Source of the DNA: Chrysoperla carnea
Lineage: Eukaryota > Arthropoda > Insecta > Neuroptera > Chrysopidae
DNA length: 64,000 bases
NCBI RefSeq assembly: GCF_905475395.1
Contig: NC_058337.1
Location: forward strand, 138,949,172 to 139,013,171
Reading direction: 5' to 3'
The translations under genes were made by a program, and so were the position numbers. The notes beneath the pieces are model-generated. The model ran no database searches. It saw nothing but the letters and a program-made list of their open reading frames with translations, and had not been told where the DNA came from. How positions within the stretch are numbered: the stretch's first letter is position 1; each line of letters begins with the position of its first letter. This document shows positions 10,420 through 19,007 of this stretch, in pieces.

Positions 10420-10960
10420 AGTTTGATTATAGCGACTAGAAGTCGCATATCAAGCTAAACCTTATTCGAGTCTTATGTTAGAAGTCATGTCTGATTCATG
10501 TGCATCAGTATGCTTATTAATACATTTATTAATTATATCATCAGTCACATTATCACTAGTAGCACTAAAGTAACCCCGTGCCCACAAATGTCTACCCAAG
10601 TATTTTTGTTTTAATATTGGAAATTCCTCTTGCATCTTCTTTGAAGATCTGACTTTCGCTTTTTGTACAAATTCACAGATTTTTATATGAGGTGGAATAT
10701 TAGCAAAAATGTGTATATGATCGCTTGATACTACTCCATTTTCTATTTTAATACCTAATTCTGTTGCTACCTGTGCAATAATTTCTCGAACCCTCTTTTT
10801 TATATCGTAAGTTAATACCTTATATCGATACTTTGTAATCCACACTATGTGATAGCGATGATAGTAAACTGTATGTGATTTCCTGCTGTAATGTGTCATA
10901 GTGCTTATGATGCTAACGCATCATCGTGCACATGGCAAGCTAAAGCTTCTCCATCTGGAA
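10420..10960 (-). mobile_element. IS200/IS605-family element, copy 1
   Basis: A single small transposase gene is flanked by short hairpins. The left one near 10425-10450 contains TAGCGACTAGAAGTCGC, and one near 10950-10970 holds CTCCATCTGGAAGATGGAGG. Such subterminal hairpins are what the HUH transposase recognises. The element sits inside an IS21 istA remnant. It is a different lineage from the three other IS200 copies in this window. Confidence 0.75.
10462..10899 (-). CDS. tnpA: IS200-type HUH transposase TnpA, catalytic Tyr changed
   Basis: A 145-residue Y1 transposase that would cut and rejoin single-stranded ends of its element. The HUH metal site is visible as DHIHIF near residue 60, and the RHLWARGYFSAT block near 107-118 is typical. 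At the place where family members have the nucleophilic tyrosine (VQKYIEQ in the 21.3-kb copy), this copy reads INKCINKH. The codon is TGT, one base from TAT. The frame is intact, but loss of the tyrosine should abolish strand transfer. Confidence 0.8.
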   Translation of the reverse strand: MTHYSRKSHTVYYHRYHIVWITKYRYKVLTYDIKKRVREIIAQVATELGIKIENGVVSSDHIHIFANIPPHIKICEFVQKAKVRSSKKMQEEFPILKQKYLGRHLWARGYFSATSDNVTDDIINKCINKHTDAHESDMTSNIRLE

Positions 10961-10964
10961 GATG

Positions 10965-11560
10965 GAGGTTTGTACCTCCAAAGTGACTATCAAGGCGACT
11001 ATAGCTTAAACGCATATTAAATACATATGCTTTAACTCTACGCCCCTTAGAATTATACTGTAAGCCTATGTCACCAAAATCTACTTGTGCTTCCTCTCCT
11101 GCTACAGTATGAAACCGAATGCAACTGTTATTCTGAATCTTATATTTTTTGATATAACGGGTTAGCTAACCATAACTTTTTGTATAACCTTGAATTTTTA
11201 ACTCTTCAAAAATTCTTATATAACTTAGATTCTTTTCTAATAACTTAATTATTTGTTCGTGCCAAGAATCCAGTGCTGAAGATCGTTCATATTGTGCAGG
11301 ATATTCTGTACCAGACACTACATAACGATTTATTATTTTTCTTACTGTTTTACGGTCTATCCTCGTTAGTTTGGCAATATTTCTTTGACTGTTGCCTTGC
11401 TTATAAAGGGTGATAATTGTTGTGTACATATTTATTCTTATCATTGTATCACTAGATATTTATTTTAATTAATTATCTAGTGAATATTGCACATTATAAC
11501 CTTATTAGGTTACACCAAATTCTTTGGTCCCTTTTTCGTGCAATTTACTGGTCCCTTTTA
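10965..11560 (-). mobile_element. IS21-family remnant (istA fragment)
   Basis: Minus-strand istA begins at 11444 (MIRINMYTTIITLYK) with an HTH (QRNIAKLTRIDRKTVRK) and runs through KSYG to a TAG near 11166. It then continues in the same frame as RYIKKYKIQNN and GEEAQVDFGDIG, which holds the first catalytic aspartate of the DDE domain. It stops where IS200 copy 1 enters. The right end (about 11525-11560) has two spaced AAAGGGACC boxes, typical multiple terminal repeats of IS21. istB is absent. Confidence 0.8.
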
Positions 11561-11562
11561 CT

Positions 11563-11638
11563 TTAGCAATGACAATAAGGTTCTACTTTTGAAAAAATAT
11601 TCAAACTTTGACATATATTAGCTAACTTATTGCCTATG
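11563..11638 (-). pseudogene. SAM-dependent methyltransferase, fragment beyond the intron
   Basis: Directly after the 3' end of the outer group II intron, the frame continues the interrupted methyltransferase: exon 1 ends GVHY plus two bases, and this piece gives D-IGNKLANICQSLNIFSKVEPYCHC then TAA at 11563-11565. The C-terminal remainder of the usual fold is missing because the IS21 remnant begins here. Assignment depends on the intron-exon joint, which keeps the frame. Confidence 0.6.
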
Positions 11639-11712
11639 GTCGGGTAGAAACCATAACATTTACTCCATATTTTAAATTGAAATTAGTTTCAATGCTATGG
11701 GTACCCCCACAC

Positions 11713-11744
11713 AACCGTGCTTGCGATTTTCCCGCACACGGCTC
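11713..11744 (-). ncRNA. Group II intron domain V (outer intron)
   Basis: The minus strand reads GAGCCGTGTGCGGG, a GAAAA-containing loop, then CGCAAGCACGGTT. This makes a 32-34-nt hairpin with the AGC-type catalytic triad position and bulge expected for the ribozyme's catalytic core. It is followed by domain VI about 40 bases before the 3' splice site. Confidence 0.85.
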
Positions 11745-11826
11745 TTCAATGAAACATTTACTATCAAAACTAGAATTAATACATTGCATGACATATCCTA
11801 GGTGTTGGTAGTGGATTCCACTATAG

Positions 11827-12317
11827 TTAATTTTGATACTGTTCAACATTCATACTCTTTTTCTGACTGCGACGATTTATCCACTTGAATACCATCCAAA
11901 AGATCGACTTATAAAACTTAGAGAGACAGCGATAATTACCACTCACTCCAAAATAATTATAATGTCCTGTTAATTTAGATTTAAGTACTGACCACCATGC
12001 TTTGAGACACATCTTATTACGTATCTTCTTTAACCACTCCTTAGTTTCCTTAAGCTTTTGACAAAGATTCTCTTTACTAGTCTTATGACCCATAACGAAA
12101 TACCCTTGTCTACTCTTGCCGCAATTATGCGTAAACCCAAGAAAGGTAAAAGTTTCTACTTTTTCTTTGCTTCTCTGAGCCTGTTTCCAGACTTGTCCTC
12201 CAAATTTACGAACTCTAGTTTTATCTTCTGATACCTGTAGACTAAACTTTTCTAACCTTATATGTAGCAGTTCTAGAAAATTCTTTGCATCTTTCTCACT
12301 TTCGCAACATACTACAA
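11827..12317 (-). CDS. ltrA: Group II intron RT/maturase, C-terminal part (outer intron)
   Basis: Minus-strand continuation of the RT begun at 14973. After the inner intron's 3' end it reads LVVCCESEKDAKNFL (RT after the YxDD motif), VETFTFLGFTHNCGKS, then the maturase X domain and the GIIM-type end WWSVLKSKLTGHYNYFGV and CLSKFYKSIFWM. The stop is at 11827. No start codon is expected, because the reading frame enters from the upstream half by splicing of the inner intron. The maturase part aids folding and splicing of its own intron. Confidence 0.8.
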
Positions 12318-12357
12318 GGTGAGTAGACCAAAGGAACCTCCCCTCCAGTCTCTCGCA

Positions 12358-12391
12358 GAACGGTGCGTAAACCTCTCAGCTTACACCGCTC
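12358..12391 (-). ncRNA. Group II intron domain V (inner intron)
   Basis: The minus strand reads GAGCGGTGTAAGCTGAGAGG then TTTACGCACCGTTC, a 34-nt hairpin of domain V form. It lies about 40 nt upstream of the 3' splice site. Its sequence differs from domain V of the outer intron, so the two introns belong to different lineages. Confidence 0.8.
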
Positions 12392-12394
12392 CAA

Positions 12395-13662
12395 TTATCC
12401 AAACCTTGATCCAAGGCCTAACCTCCAATGAACAAATAGTCTAGGTTCACGCTTTCGCACACACCCTAACCAATTCCTTGCTCTTTTCTTGTAACCTTGG
12501 AATCTTTTGTATTTCCTCATTACCCAACGTGTTAGAAAACGCTCCATGTTACGTAAAAATGGATACATAGCCGATTTATAATATCGTCCATAATAATTTA
12601 CCCATCCTTGTACATGTGCATTAAACATCCTCGCTACGCTAGGTCAGTAATAGTTTTATCACTTCGCAGATGTATTCTTCAACTCCTTATCTCCTTTCTG
12701 ATACGGTTTGCAGCTTCCTTACTAATTGCAGGTGTAAAGTTAACAAAAGTTTTATCATATTTATTCATTGACAATCGTGGTCTAAATGTATAGCCAAGAA
12801 AATCAAAGCTTTCATGCTCAAAAGAGCCTCCCCGATCATCATCTTTACAATACACTATTTTCGTCTTTTCTGGATGTAGTTCAAGACCACACTCTTTTAG
12901 TCTGATCTTAATCTCCCCCAGTACTTTCTTAGCCTGCTTTTGTGAACTACAATGTGCTAAAATATCATCTGTAAAACGTTCAAACCTTACTTCTGGATAG
13001 TTCCTTCTCATCCAATCATCAAATGCATGATGCATGAAAATGTTTGCCAACAAAGGACTCGCTACTCCTCCCTGAGGAGTACCAGACTTCCTTTCTATCA
13101 GTTCTCCACTCTCCAATTGTGAAGGGGCTTGAAGCCACCGCTCCACATAAAAATGGATCCACTTTTCTTCGCTATGGAATCTTATGGCTTTCATCATTAA
13201 TTGATGATCCAAACTATCGAAGAAATTCTTGATGTCCAGATCAATACACCAATCTTGCCGCCAACATCGCTGCCTTGCTACTCCAACTGCATCCAATGCC
13301 GATTTCCTAGGACGATACCCATAAGAATCTTCATGAAATTTTGGCTCCACTAATTGCTCAAGCTGGTCTTTAACCACTGCTTGTGCAATTCTATGTGCCA
13401 CAGTTGGAATACCTAACAAGCGTTTGCTACCATCTGATTTTGCTATTTCTACCGCCTTTACAGGTGGAGGAAAATACGTACCAGATGACATCCGGTTCCA
13501 TAACTTATAAAGGTTATCCTTTAGGTTTAATGCAAAATCTTCAATTGATTCTTCATCAACCCCATAGGTACCTTTGTTCGCTTTAACTCTTTCCCAAACT
13601 GCCATTATACTTTTCTTGGAAATACAAAATGGTTTTGTTTTATTCAATTTAGCTCCTCCCAA
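12395..13662 (-). pseudogene. ltrA: Group II intron RT/maturase of the inner intron, broken
   Basis: Starts MGGAKLNKTKPFCISKKS and shows the RT blocks GTYGVDEESIEDF, RLLGIPTVAHRIAQ, GYRPRKSALDAV, DIKNFFDSLDH and GTPQGGVASPLLANIFMH. The catalytic box reads FERFTDDILAHC, where most relatives have RYADD. After KEIRS a TGA stop occurs, a second stop follows RSDKTITDLA, and the frame then shifts before MFNAHVQGWVNYYG, the maturase end (12395-12628). So it has two stops and one frameshift. Without a helper RT this intron should no longer move. Confidence 0.85.
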
Positions 13663-14212
13663 TTATTATTAGTTGACTAATCAATAAAACGGATAACTCA
13701 GCCCCTTTGCTCTACTGCCTTTCAACAGCTTCATCACTACTACGAGCCAATCCGCCCCTATGTACTGCTTTGGTACTTAGATACTCATGGGTCTTCCACT
13801 TGCATCGCTCCCTTTGCATCAATACACAGGTTCCCACGTTCCACATAAGAGCCTGAACCAAGTTCATGCCACCTCTATGCCGGAGACCACTTGACCAGTA
13901 AACAGGTTCCCGCCAAATTTTTCCTGAGTTAACGACTACCCCTCAGTTTTGATCTCATCTATACGCTTTCGACACTTCAGCAATGTTTTAATCGCTTCAT
14001 CTCCTTGATTCTTACCTGATACCTTGCAAGGTTCCTTTTCTCTAACGCTCACCACCTTGGCTCTTAACCTCTTAACCAACGCAGCTTAGAGTGGTTTGAA
14101 GCCTCTTCCTGTAAAGCGGCTTCGGAAGGCCTACTTCCATCTCTTATATAGTTACGCACAAATTCAATTTACACTTATGGCTTCATGTAACTTCCTTTGC
14201 ACTCGTGGCACA

Positions 14213-14973
14213 CAGTCATCACAGTAGCGTATTAGCTCCATGTGTCCTTTTGCTTGTGGTTTAATTTCTTTCTTAAACCATAAGTCTAGTACATAATGAA
14301 GATAGACATTTGCAAGTAATGGACTAATCACTCCTCCTTGAGGAGTGCCTACCTCCGTTACTAACTGCTTTCCATCCTCAACTACTCCAGCTTTTAAGAA
14401 TTTTCTTACTAACAACAATAAATTACGATCAACAATTTTCTCCTCTAAGCGACGTTGTAGCCAATAGTGATTAACATTATCAAAGAACCCTTTAATATCT
14501 ACTTCTACAATATAATTAATCGGCTTAGTCATCACCGCTTTGTCTAATGCTCTGAATGCATCGTGACAGCTTAACTTAGGACTAAATCCATAAGATACCT
14601 CCAAAAACTCGGCTTCATAAATCTGTTCTGAGATTTTCTTTAGCATAATTTCAACTAACTTATCTTCAACTGATGGTATACCAAGACCACGCTTCTCATT
14701 CTTACCAGGTTTTGGGATATATACACTCTTTACTGGTTTAGGACGATATTGCTTCAACTTCATCGATTCCACTAATTGACTAAGCCTATCTTCTAGATTA
14801 ATACCGTATGATTCAACTGTCTCACCCTCAACCCCACAAACTTTATTAGCTTTTAGTTCTTGATAGCATTCTGCAAGATTAGCCTCATTCACATGATGTA
14901 TTAATGATGTGAATTTTAGCCTTTTATCTTGCTTCGCTCTTTTAGCTATTTGATTGAGTTTAACCTGCATCAT
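14213..14973 (-). CDS. ltrA: Group II intron RT, N-terminal part (outer intron)
   Basis: Begins MMQVKLNQIAKRAKQDKR at 14973 and contains RT blocks KANKVCGVEGETVESY, RGLGIPSVEDKLVE, SYGFSPKLSCHDAF, DIKGFFDNVNHY and GTPQGGVISPLLANVYLH. It runs to the catalytic RYCDD at the point where the inner intron enters. The remainder of the 14164-14973 frame (VPRVQRKLHEAISVN) is inner-intron RNA read through. With the inner intron spliced out, the frame connects to the C-terminal half at 12317. Confidence 0.85.
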
Positions 14974-15466
14974 TATAATAACCTCAGCGTGTTACCTTGA
15001 ATGGTACTCAACAAAGCTTTCCATTGCTGACCGCTTCCCCATGTACATAGCTTTCCTATGCTCCGAGTACTATCAGTCAGTCCGACTTCTTCTGTATCAT
15101 TTGTCAGTTCTTGCCTATTTTGACTTGACCCGACATACTCTTGCAAGAACACAGAAGATCTCCCATGTTTACGTAAACTCCATCTCATATCATGCAACGG
15201 ACTTCGATCCCGATAGAGTGAGTAATGACTTACCATTGCGTCACCATTCATGCTGCCTTCCGCACTATGAAAAACGTCGACCTCTATAATGTTGTCTATT
15301 TCGGGGCTCAACACCTTCACTTGCGTTGTAGCCTGATATGTCGCTTCTATTGGCTTCATTACATTTTTCACCGCCTGTAATGCAATAGTTGCCTCTATGC
15401 TGTTGGTTAGACTTTGCATAGATCGGATTCTCACCGACTGATTTTTACGCACTTCCCTTGGCGCAC

Positions 15467-16057
15467 TCATAGTGAACCCCGTTAATTTGCCCATAAGTCA
15501 TGACAAGCTTATAATAACGTTTGAAACTTTCGTTAGTTTCCTGATTATCTAGTTTTTGAAGGGTTGAATTTAGATCAGATTCTTGTAATGAAATTATCCC
15601 TTCTTTTTTTAATAAAGAACTCATCAGCTTTATAGCTTCAACAGGATTTTTCACATGCATTAATAGTAATCTAGAATAGATAATATCGGCTTTGGGATAA
15701 TCATTATTTGATAGTGAGTAAAGATTACTAACTATAAATGTAACATTTTTGAGTCCTGCATTCTTAATTCTTTGCTGGGCTATTTGAATTTGTTGCTTGC
15801 TAATATCAACTGCATATACTTGCCCATTATTACCTACTCTAGATGCCATAATCTCAGTCATTGTACCATTTCCACAACCAATATCCCAGATAATGGTGCT
15901 AATTCTTCCCAGATAATTCTTTTAGACCAGCTTTTTCAAGTTGCTCTATAGAATGCCGCTTTAACATCTGGTGCTGAAAATCTAAATTTTTAGCTCCTGC
16001 TTTTCCTACACCTAATATGTAAGAATTCTTTTGCTTTAAATAATTATCATGAGTCAT
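15467..16057 (-). pseudogene. SAM-dependent methyltransferase, 5' exon (frameshifted)
   Basis: Starts at MTHDNYLKQKNSYILGVGKAG (ATG ending at 16057). The frame shifts by one base near 15895-15905, then enters TIIWDIGCGNGTMTEIM, the glycine-rich motif I that binds S-adenosylmethionine. YAVDISKQQI follows (motif II), then ADIIYSRLLLMHVKNPVEA. It is class I methyltransferase-like; the methyl acceptor cannot be told. The coding sequence is stopped at GVHY by the group II intron, and the C-terminus is lost to an IS21 remnant. Three independent lesions make this a pseudogene. Confidence 0.75.
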
Positions 16058-16099
16058 AGTTCGAGACGTTCGTACAAATAGCAAAAACTGAAGAGTGGA

Positions 16100-16172
16100 G
16101 CGCCCTAAAGGATTCGAACCTCTGACCTACGGATTAGAAATCCATTGCTCTATCCAGCTGAGCTAAGGGCGC
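16100..16172 (-). tRNA. tRNA-Arg (anticodon TCT)
   Basis: The minus strand folds as a cloverleaf: acceptor GCGCCCT pairs with AGGGCGC, D arm TAGCTCAGCTGGATAGAGCA, anticodon stem ATGGA/TCCGT around loop TTTCTAA, and T arm GAGGTTCGAATCCTTT. The anticodon TCT reads AGA. CCA is not encoded. It lies just upstream of the methyltransferase remnant on the same strand. Confidence 0.93.
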
Positions 16173-16325
16173 TGAAATGGGTGGATATGGTTTATGTGTT
16201 TTAGTACAGTGTTTTTATGGCTCTGAAACCGTTATTATTAGTATCATTCCGTGGGGTTAAGCCGGCATTGCCTGCATAAATATCAAAAAACGTCCTATAT
16301 GTCATTCCCGCTTAAAGCTTGCCCC

Positions 16326-16386
16326 GCGTGGATCAATTTTCTCGTCATTGCGAGGAAATTACGAAGTAATTGACGAAGCAAGGAAG
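16326..16386. repeat. Rickettsia-type palindromic repeat fragment
   Basis: Contains CGTCATTGCGAGG, AATTACGAAGTAATT and GACGAAGCAA, an inverted-repeat core commonly seen in Rickettsia intergenic repeats. It lies between tRNA-Arg and an IS200 copy. Confidence 0.6.
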
Positions 16387-16970
16387 TATCAATTACTACC
16401 GTCTAAAGCCGGTAGTTTGGTTTACGCTTGCAAAGCAGATTAAAAGCGTAAACGCTAAAACTCTGATATTCTAAAATCATCTTTTTTATGATATTCTTCT
16501 TGTTGCTCTATATACTTCTGTACTGCTTCTGAATTCACATTACCAACTGTAACAACAAAATACCCTCTAGCCCAAAGATGTTGACCCCAATATCGCTTAC
16601 GAAGTAGTTCAAATTCCTGTAGCAATTTACGACTACTCTTTCCTTTAATATATTGTAACACCTTAGATATTGAGATACTCGGTGGAACTTATACTAATAT
16701 ATGAACATGATCAGGACTTATGCTGCCACTAATTATATCTATGTAATTAGCTGCACATATTTCCTGAATTACTTCCCTTGCTCTACTTGCTATTTGCCCA
16801 GTTAAAACTCTATACCTGTACTTTGTACAAAACACTATATGATACTTTAAATCATACAAGCTATGAGACCCTCTCCTATATTCCATCTCTTCCTCTAGTA
16901 ACCTATTAGATAGATTATACTAAAGTGTTCGCCTAAAGGCGAGGGTGTTAACCCTATCCCACTTAACTAC
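16387..16970 (-). mobile_element. IS200/IS605-family element, copy 2
   Basis: The ends match copies 3 and 4. On the low-coordinate side is CAATTACTACCGTC followed by a GTTTACGCTT..AAGCGTAAAC hairpin. On the high side is a hairpin around GTTCGCCTAAAGGCGA, next to CTATCCCACTTAACTAC. One HUH transposase gene lies inside. Confidence 0.8.
16455..16886 (-). pseudogene. tnpA: IS200 HUH transposase TnpA, one nonsense codon
   Basis: Identical in plan to the intact 143-residue copy at 21.3 kb (MEYRRGSHSLYDLKYHIVF). The serine codon TCA after DHVHILV is TAA here, cutting the protein just after the HUH motif. The downstream half, with the catalytic tyrosine (VQKYIEQQ), remains open. It is a single-base inactivation. 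Confidence 0.88.
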
Positions 16971-17159
16971 ATAAAAAACGCTATAAATTATCATTTTTTA
17001 TTAGTTTTCTAGATTGCCGCACTCACTTCGTTCGTTCGCAATGACGACTTAGCATCCACACAGGCAAGACTCCACAATAATAACATTGGAGTCATGCAAC
17101 AATGCCGGAAATTCTCAACTCGGCAATCTAATATTTTTACAATTTCTCACCTACAAAGG

Positions 17160-17234
17160 TGGTGCCGGATATCGGATTTGAACTGATGACCTACCGCTTA
17201 CAAGGCGGTTGCTCTACCACTAAGCTAATCCGGC
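17160..17234 (-). tRNA. tRNA-Thr (anticodon TGT)
   Basis: The minus strand folds as GCCGGAT acceptor with ATCCGGC, D arm TAGCTTAGTGGTAGAGC, anticodon stem ACCGC/GCGGT around loop CTTGTAA, and T arm CATCAGTTCAAATCCGAT. CCA is encoded in the DNA. Anticodon TGT reads ACA. The gene is isolated, between repeat-rich spacers. Confidence 0.93.
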
Positions 17235-17325
17235 TTATTTTTTTAGATATTCAGCTAAGTAAATTTAAAGCTTTTTTATACTGCAGCCTGACTAGTGTTG
17301 TTATATAGCTTAGTTTTACCCTCTG

Positions 17326-17548
17326 TCATCCCGTGGCTCATCCACGGGATCCAGTAAAATCCAAGCATATTAACTTAAAATTAAAAGCTCGATTTCTCTC
17401 GCTTTATGCTGGATTCAAGCCGTTGCTAAGAATGACATCGGAGGCGTTTCTAGAACTATGCAAGAACACAGGTATAAGCGACAATGCTAGATTTGACAAC
17501 ACTCTATACTTTTTTACTGGATCCCGTGGATGAGCCACGGGATGACAG
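17326..17548. repeat. Rickettsia palindromic element, long inverted repeat
   Basis: GTCATCCCGTGGCTCATCCA begins the left arm at about 17326, and its inverse ends the right arm at about 17548. Each arm also has an internal CCGTGG..CCACGG hairpin. The spacer holds a diverged repeat. It lies directly downstream of rpsP and could also act as its terminator. A 66-residue frame across it is not a gene. Confidence 0.75.
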
Positions 17549-17556
17549 TGGTATAA

Positions 17557-17883
17557 CTAAGCTTCTTTTTTGCTTGGTTTAGCTTTACGGTTTTTTAGCT
17601 TAACTTCCATCTCTTTTTTAACTTTCTCAGGAAGAGCTATACTGGCTTGCTCGATAAATCTTGTAACTCTATCTGTTGGTTTAGCACCAGATTTAAGCCA
17701 ATATTCTACACGATCCGCTTTTAGAACTACACGCTCATTACTATCTTTAGCAAGCATCGGATTATAAGTTCCAACTTTTTCTAAAAAATCACCATCACGT
17801 GGTGCGGTTGCGTTAGCTACTACTACACGGTAAAAAGGACGCTTTTTAGCACCGCCTCTAGCTAAACGAATTTTTACTGCCAT
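17557..17883 (-). CDS. rpsP: 30S ribosomal protein S16
   Basis: 108 residues starting [20 protein letters not shown], followed by [21 protein letters not shown] and the S16 core [21 protein letters not shown]16 binds 16S rRNA early in small-subunit assembly. The length fits an alphaproteobacterial S16 with a lysine-rich tail. It sits 12 bases after the stop of rpmG on the same strand, suggesting co-transcription. It is undamaged. Confidence 0.96.
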   Translation of the reverse strand: MAVKIRLARGGAKKRPFYRVVVANATAPRDGDFLEKVGTYNPMLAKDSNERVVLKADRVEYWLKSGAKPTDRVTRFIEQASIALPEKVKKEMEVKLKNRKAKPSKKEA

Positions 17884-17895
17884 ATATTACTTCGA

Positions 17896-18066
17896 TTATT
17901 TTATTTTTTCTTCTTTAAAAAGAACATGTTTTCTTACTTTTGGATCGTATTTACGAAAAGAAAGCTTTTCGGTTTGCGTTTTTGTATTACGCTTTTTCAC
18001 TAAAAAAAAGCCTGTACCTGCTGTACTTACTAACCTTACCAAAATGTTTTTATTTTTTTTTGCCAT
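17896..18066 (-). CDS. rpmG: 50S ribosomal protein L33
   Basis: A 56-residue frame starting [20 protein letters not shown] and ending [14 protein letters not shown]. The core [20 protein letters not shown] is typical of the Cys-free L33 type. L33 is a small protein of the large subunit near the E site. It precedes rpsP by 12 bases. An A-rich stretch follows the start codon. Confidence 0.93.
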   Translation of the reverse strand: MAKKNKNILVRLVSTAGTGFFLVKKRNTKTQTEKLSFRKYDPKVRKHVLFKEEKIK

Positions 18067-18141
18067 TAGCTTATCGCCTAATCAAGATATTATAATATTC
18101 TTAGTAGAACAGAATAAAACGAAATTACAAAATAGTCAAGG

Positions 18142-18166
18142 AAAAAACCAGCCAAGGTGGTTTTTT
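18142..18166 (-). terminator. Rho-independent terminator after hemF
   Basis: AAAAAACCA pairs with TGGTTTTTT around GCCAAGG, with a U tract on the minus strand. It begins two bases past the hemF stop codon. It would end the MFS-hemF transcript before rpmG. Confidence 0.8.
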
Positions 18167-18167
18167 G

Positions 18168-19007
18168 TTACGACCATTTTATTTCGGGTGGTAGCGACAT
18201 CAATATTGCCTCAACATTGCCGTCAGTCATTAAGCCAAACTTTGTGCCTCTATCATATAGCAAATTAAATTCTACGTATCTACCTCGTCTTATGAGCTGA
18301 TATTCTTTCTGCTCATCCGTCCAAGGTAAAAATAGCTTATTTCTAACGATTTCAGGATATACTGATAATAAAGCTTTGCCTACATCTTGCGTAAAAGAAA
18401 AATCTTGCTCAAAATTACCGCTATTTAGATAATCGTAAAATATTCCACCGACTCCTCTCGGTTCTTTTCTATGTTTCAAATAAAAATATTCATCACATTG
18501 CTTTTTAAATTTAGGATAATAGCCAGAATCATATCTATCACACGCTTCTTTGAAAGCTGCATGAAATTTTGCTGTCTCGTCTTTTTCTGGATAAAAAGGT
18601 GTTAAATCACCACCGCCACCAAACCAATTTTTTGAGGTTTCAATATAACGGGTATTGAAATGCATTGCAGGGATTAACGGAGATTTAAGGTGAGCAACTA
18701 ATGAAATACCGGTAGCAAAAAACTTGCCATCTAGCTCTGCTCCCGGGATTTCGGCACGAAATGCCTTTGAGAATTCACCAAATACAGTGGATATATTAAC
18801 GCCGACTTTTTCAAACACTTTCCCTTTCATAACCGACATAACACCGCCACCACCGCAATCACGTTCCCAGGTTGAGCGGACAAACTTACCAGGCTTTAAA
18901 CCTTTTGCCTTTGCGTATTCTTCTTCGATTTTCTCAAATTCCGTGCATAATAAATCACGTAAATTAGTAAACCAGCTATTTGTTACTTCTCTATTTTTTT
19001 TGTTCAT
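18168..19007 (-). CDS. hemF: Oxygen-dependent coproporphyrinogen III oxidase
   Basis: 279 residues; decarboxylates coproporphyrinogen III to protoporphyrinogen IX with O2 in haem synthesis. Family blocks are RSTWERDCGGGGVMSVMKG near 43-61, ISLVAHLKSPLIPAMHFNTR near 101-120 and WFGGGGDLTPFYPE near 126-139. GVGGIFYDYLN and the C-terminal RRGRYVEFNLLYDRGTKFGL follow. It is full length with no damage. Its start overlaps the end of the upstream MFS gene by 17 bases, so the two are one transcript. A terminator follows directly. Confidence 0.96.
   Translation of the reverse strand: MNKKNREVTNSWFTNLRDLLCTEFEKIEEEYAKAKGLKPGKFVRSTWERDCGGGGVMSVMKGKVFEKVGVNISTVFGEFSKAFRAEIPGAELDGKFFATGISLVAHLKSPLIPAMHFNTRYIETSKNWFGGGGDLTPFYPEKDETAKFHAAFKEACDRYDSGYYPKFKKQCDEYFYLKHRKEPRGVGGIFYDYLNSGNFEQDFSFTQDVGKALLSVYPEIVRNKLFLPWTDEQKEYQLIRRGRYVEFNLLYDRGTKFGLMTDGNVEAILMSLPPEIKWS

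Larger units (their letters stand above)
12318..14213 (-). mobile_element. Group II intron (inner), inserted in the RT gene of the outer intron
   Basis: The minus-strand 5' end is GTGTGCCACGAGTGCAAAG at about 14211-14213 and the 3' end is ..GGTCTACTCAC at about 12318-12319, with 1-3 nt uncertainty. Domain V lies at 12358-12391. Its own RT gene is at 12395-13662 and its 5' ribozyme domains fill 13670-14210. It sits just after the codons for RYCDD in the host intron's RT, and either likely splice choice restores that frame. Confidence 0.85.
11639..15466 (-). mobile_element. Group II intron (outer), interrupting a methyltransferase gene
   Basis: On the minus strand the 5' end is GTGCGCCAAGGGAAG at 15466, matching the group II GUGYG start, and the 3' end is ..CTACCCGAC at 11639. 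The ribozyme 5' domains occupy about 15466-14973. The reverse transcriptase gene follows, and domain V is at 11713-11744, with domain VI after it. A second group II intron is inserted inside the RT gene. The flanking exons join in frame. Confidence 0.85.

Noticed and set aside
14954-15289. 111-residue plus-strand ORF
   Set aside because: Antisense shadow over intron ribozyme sequence, with no family resemblance.
14973-15494. 173-residue minus-strand ORF
   Set aside because: It lies over the group II intron 5' ribozyme domains and crosses the exon-intron border; this is RNA structure, not protein.
17333-17533. 66-residue ORF downstream of rpsP
   Set aside because: It lies entirely within a Rickettsia palindromic element.
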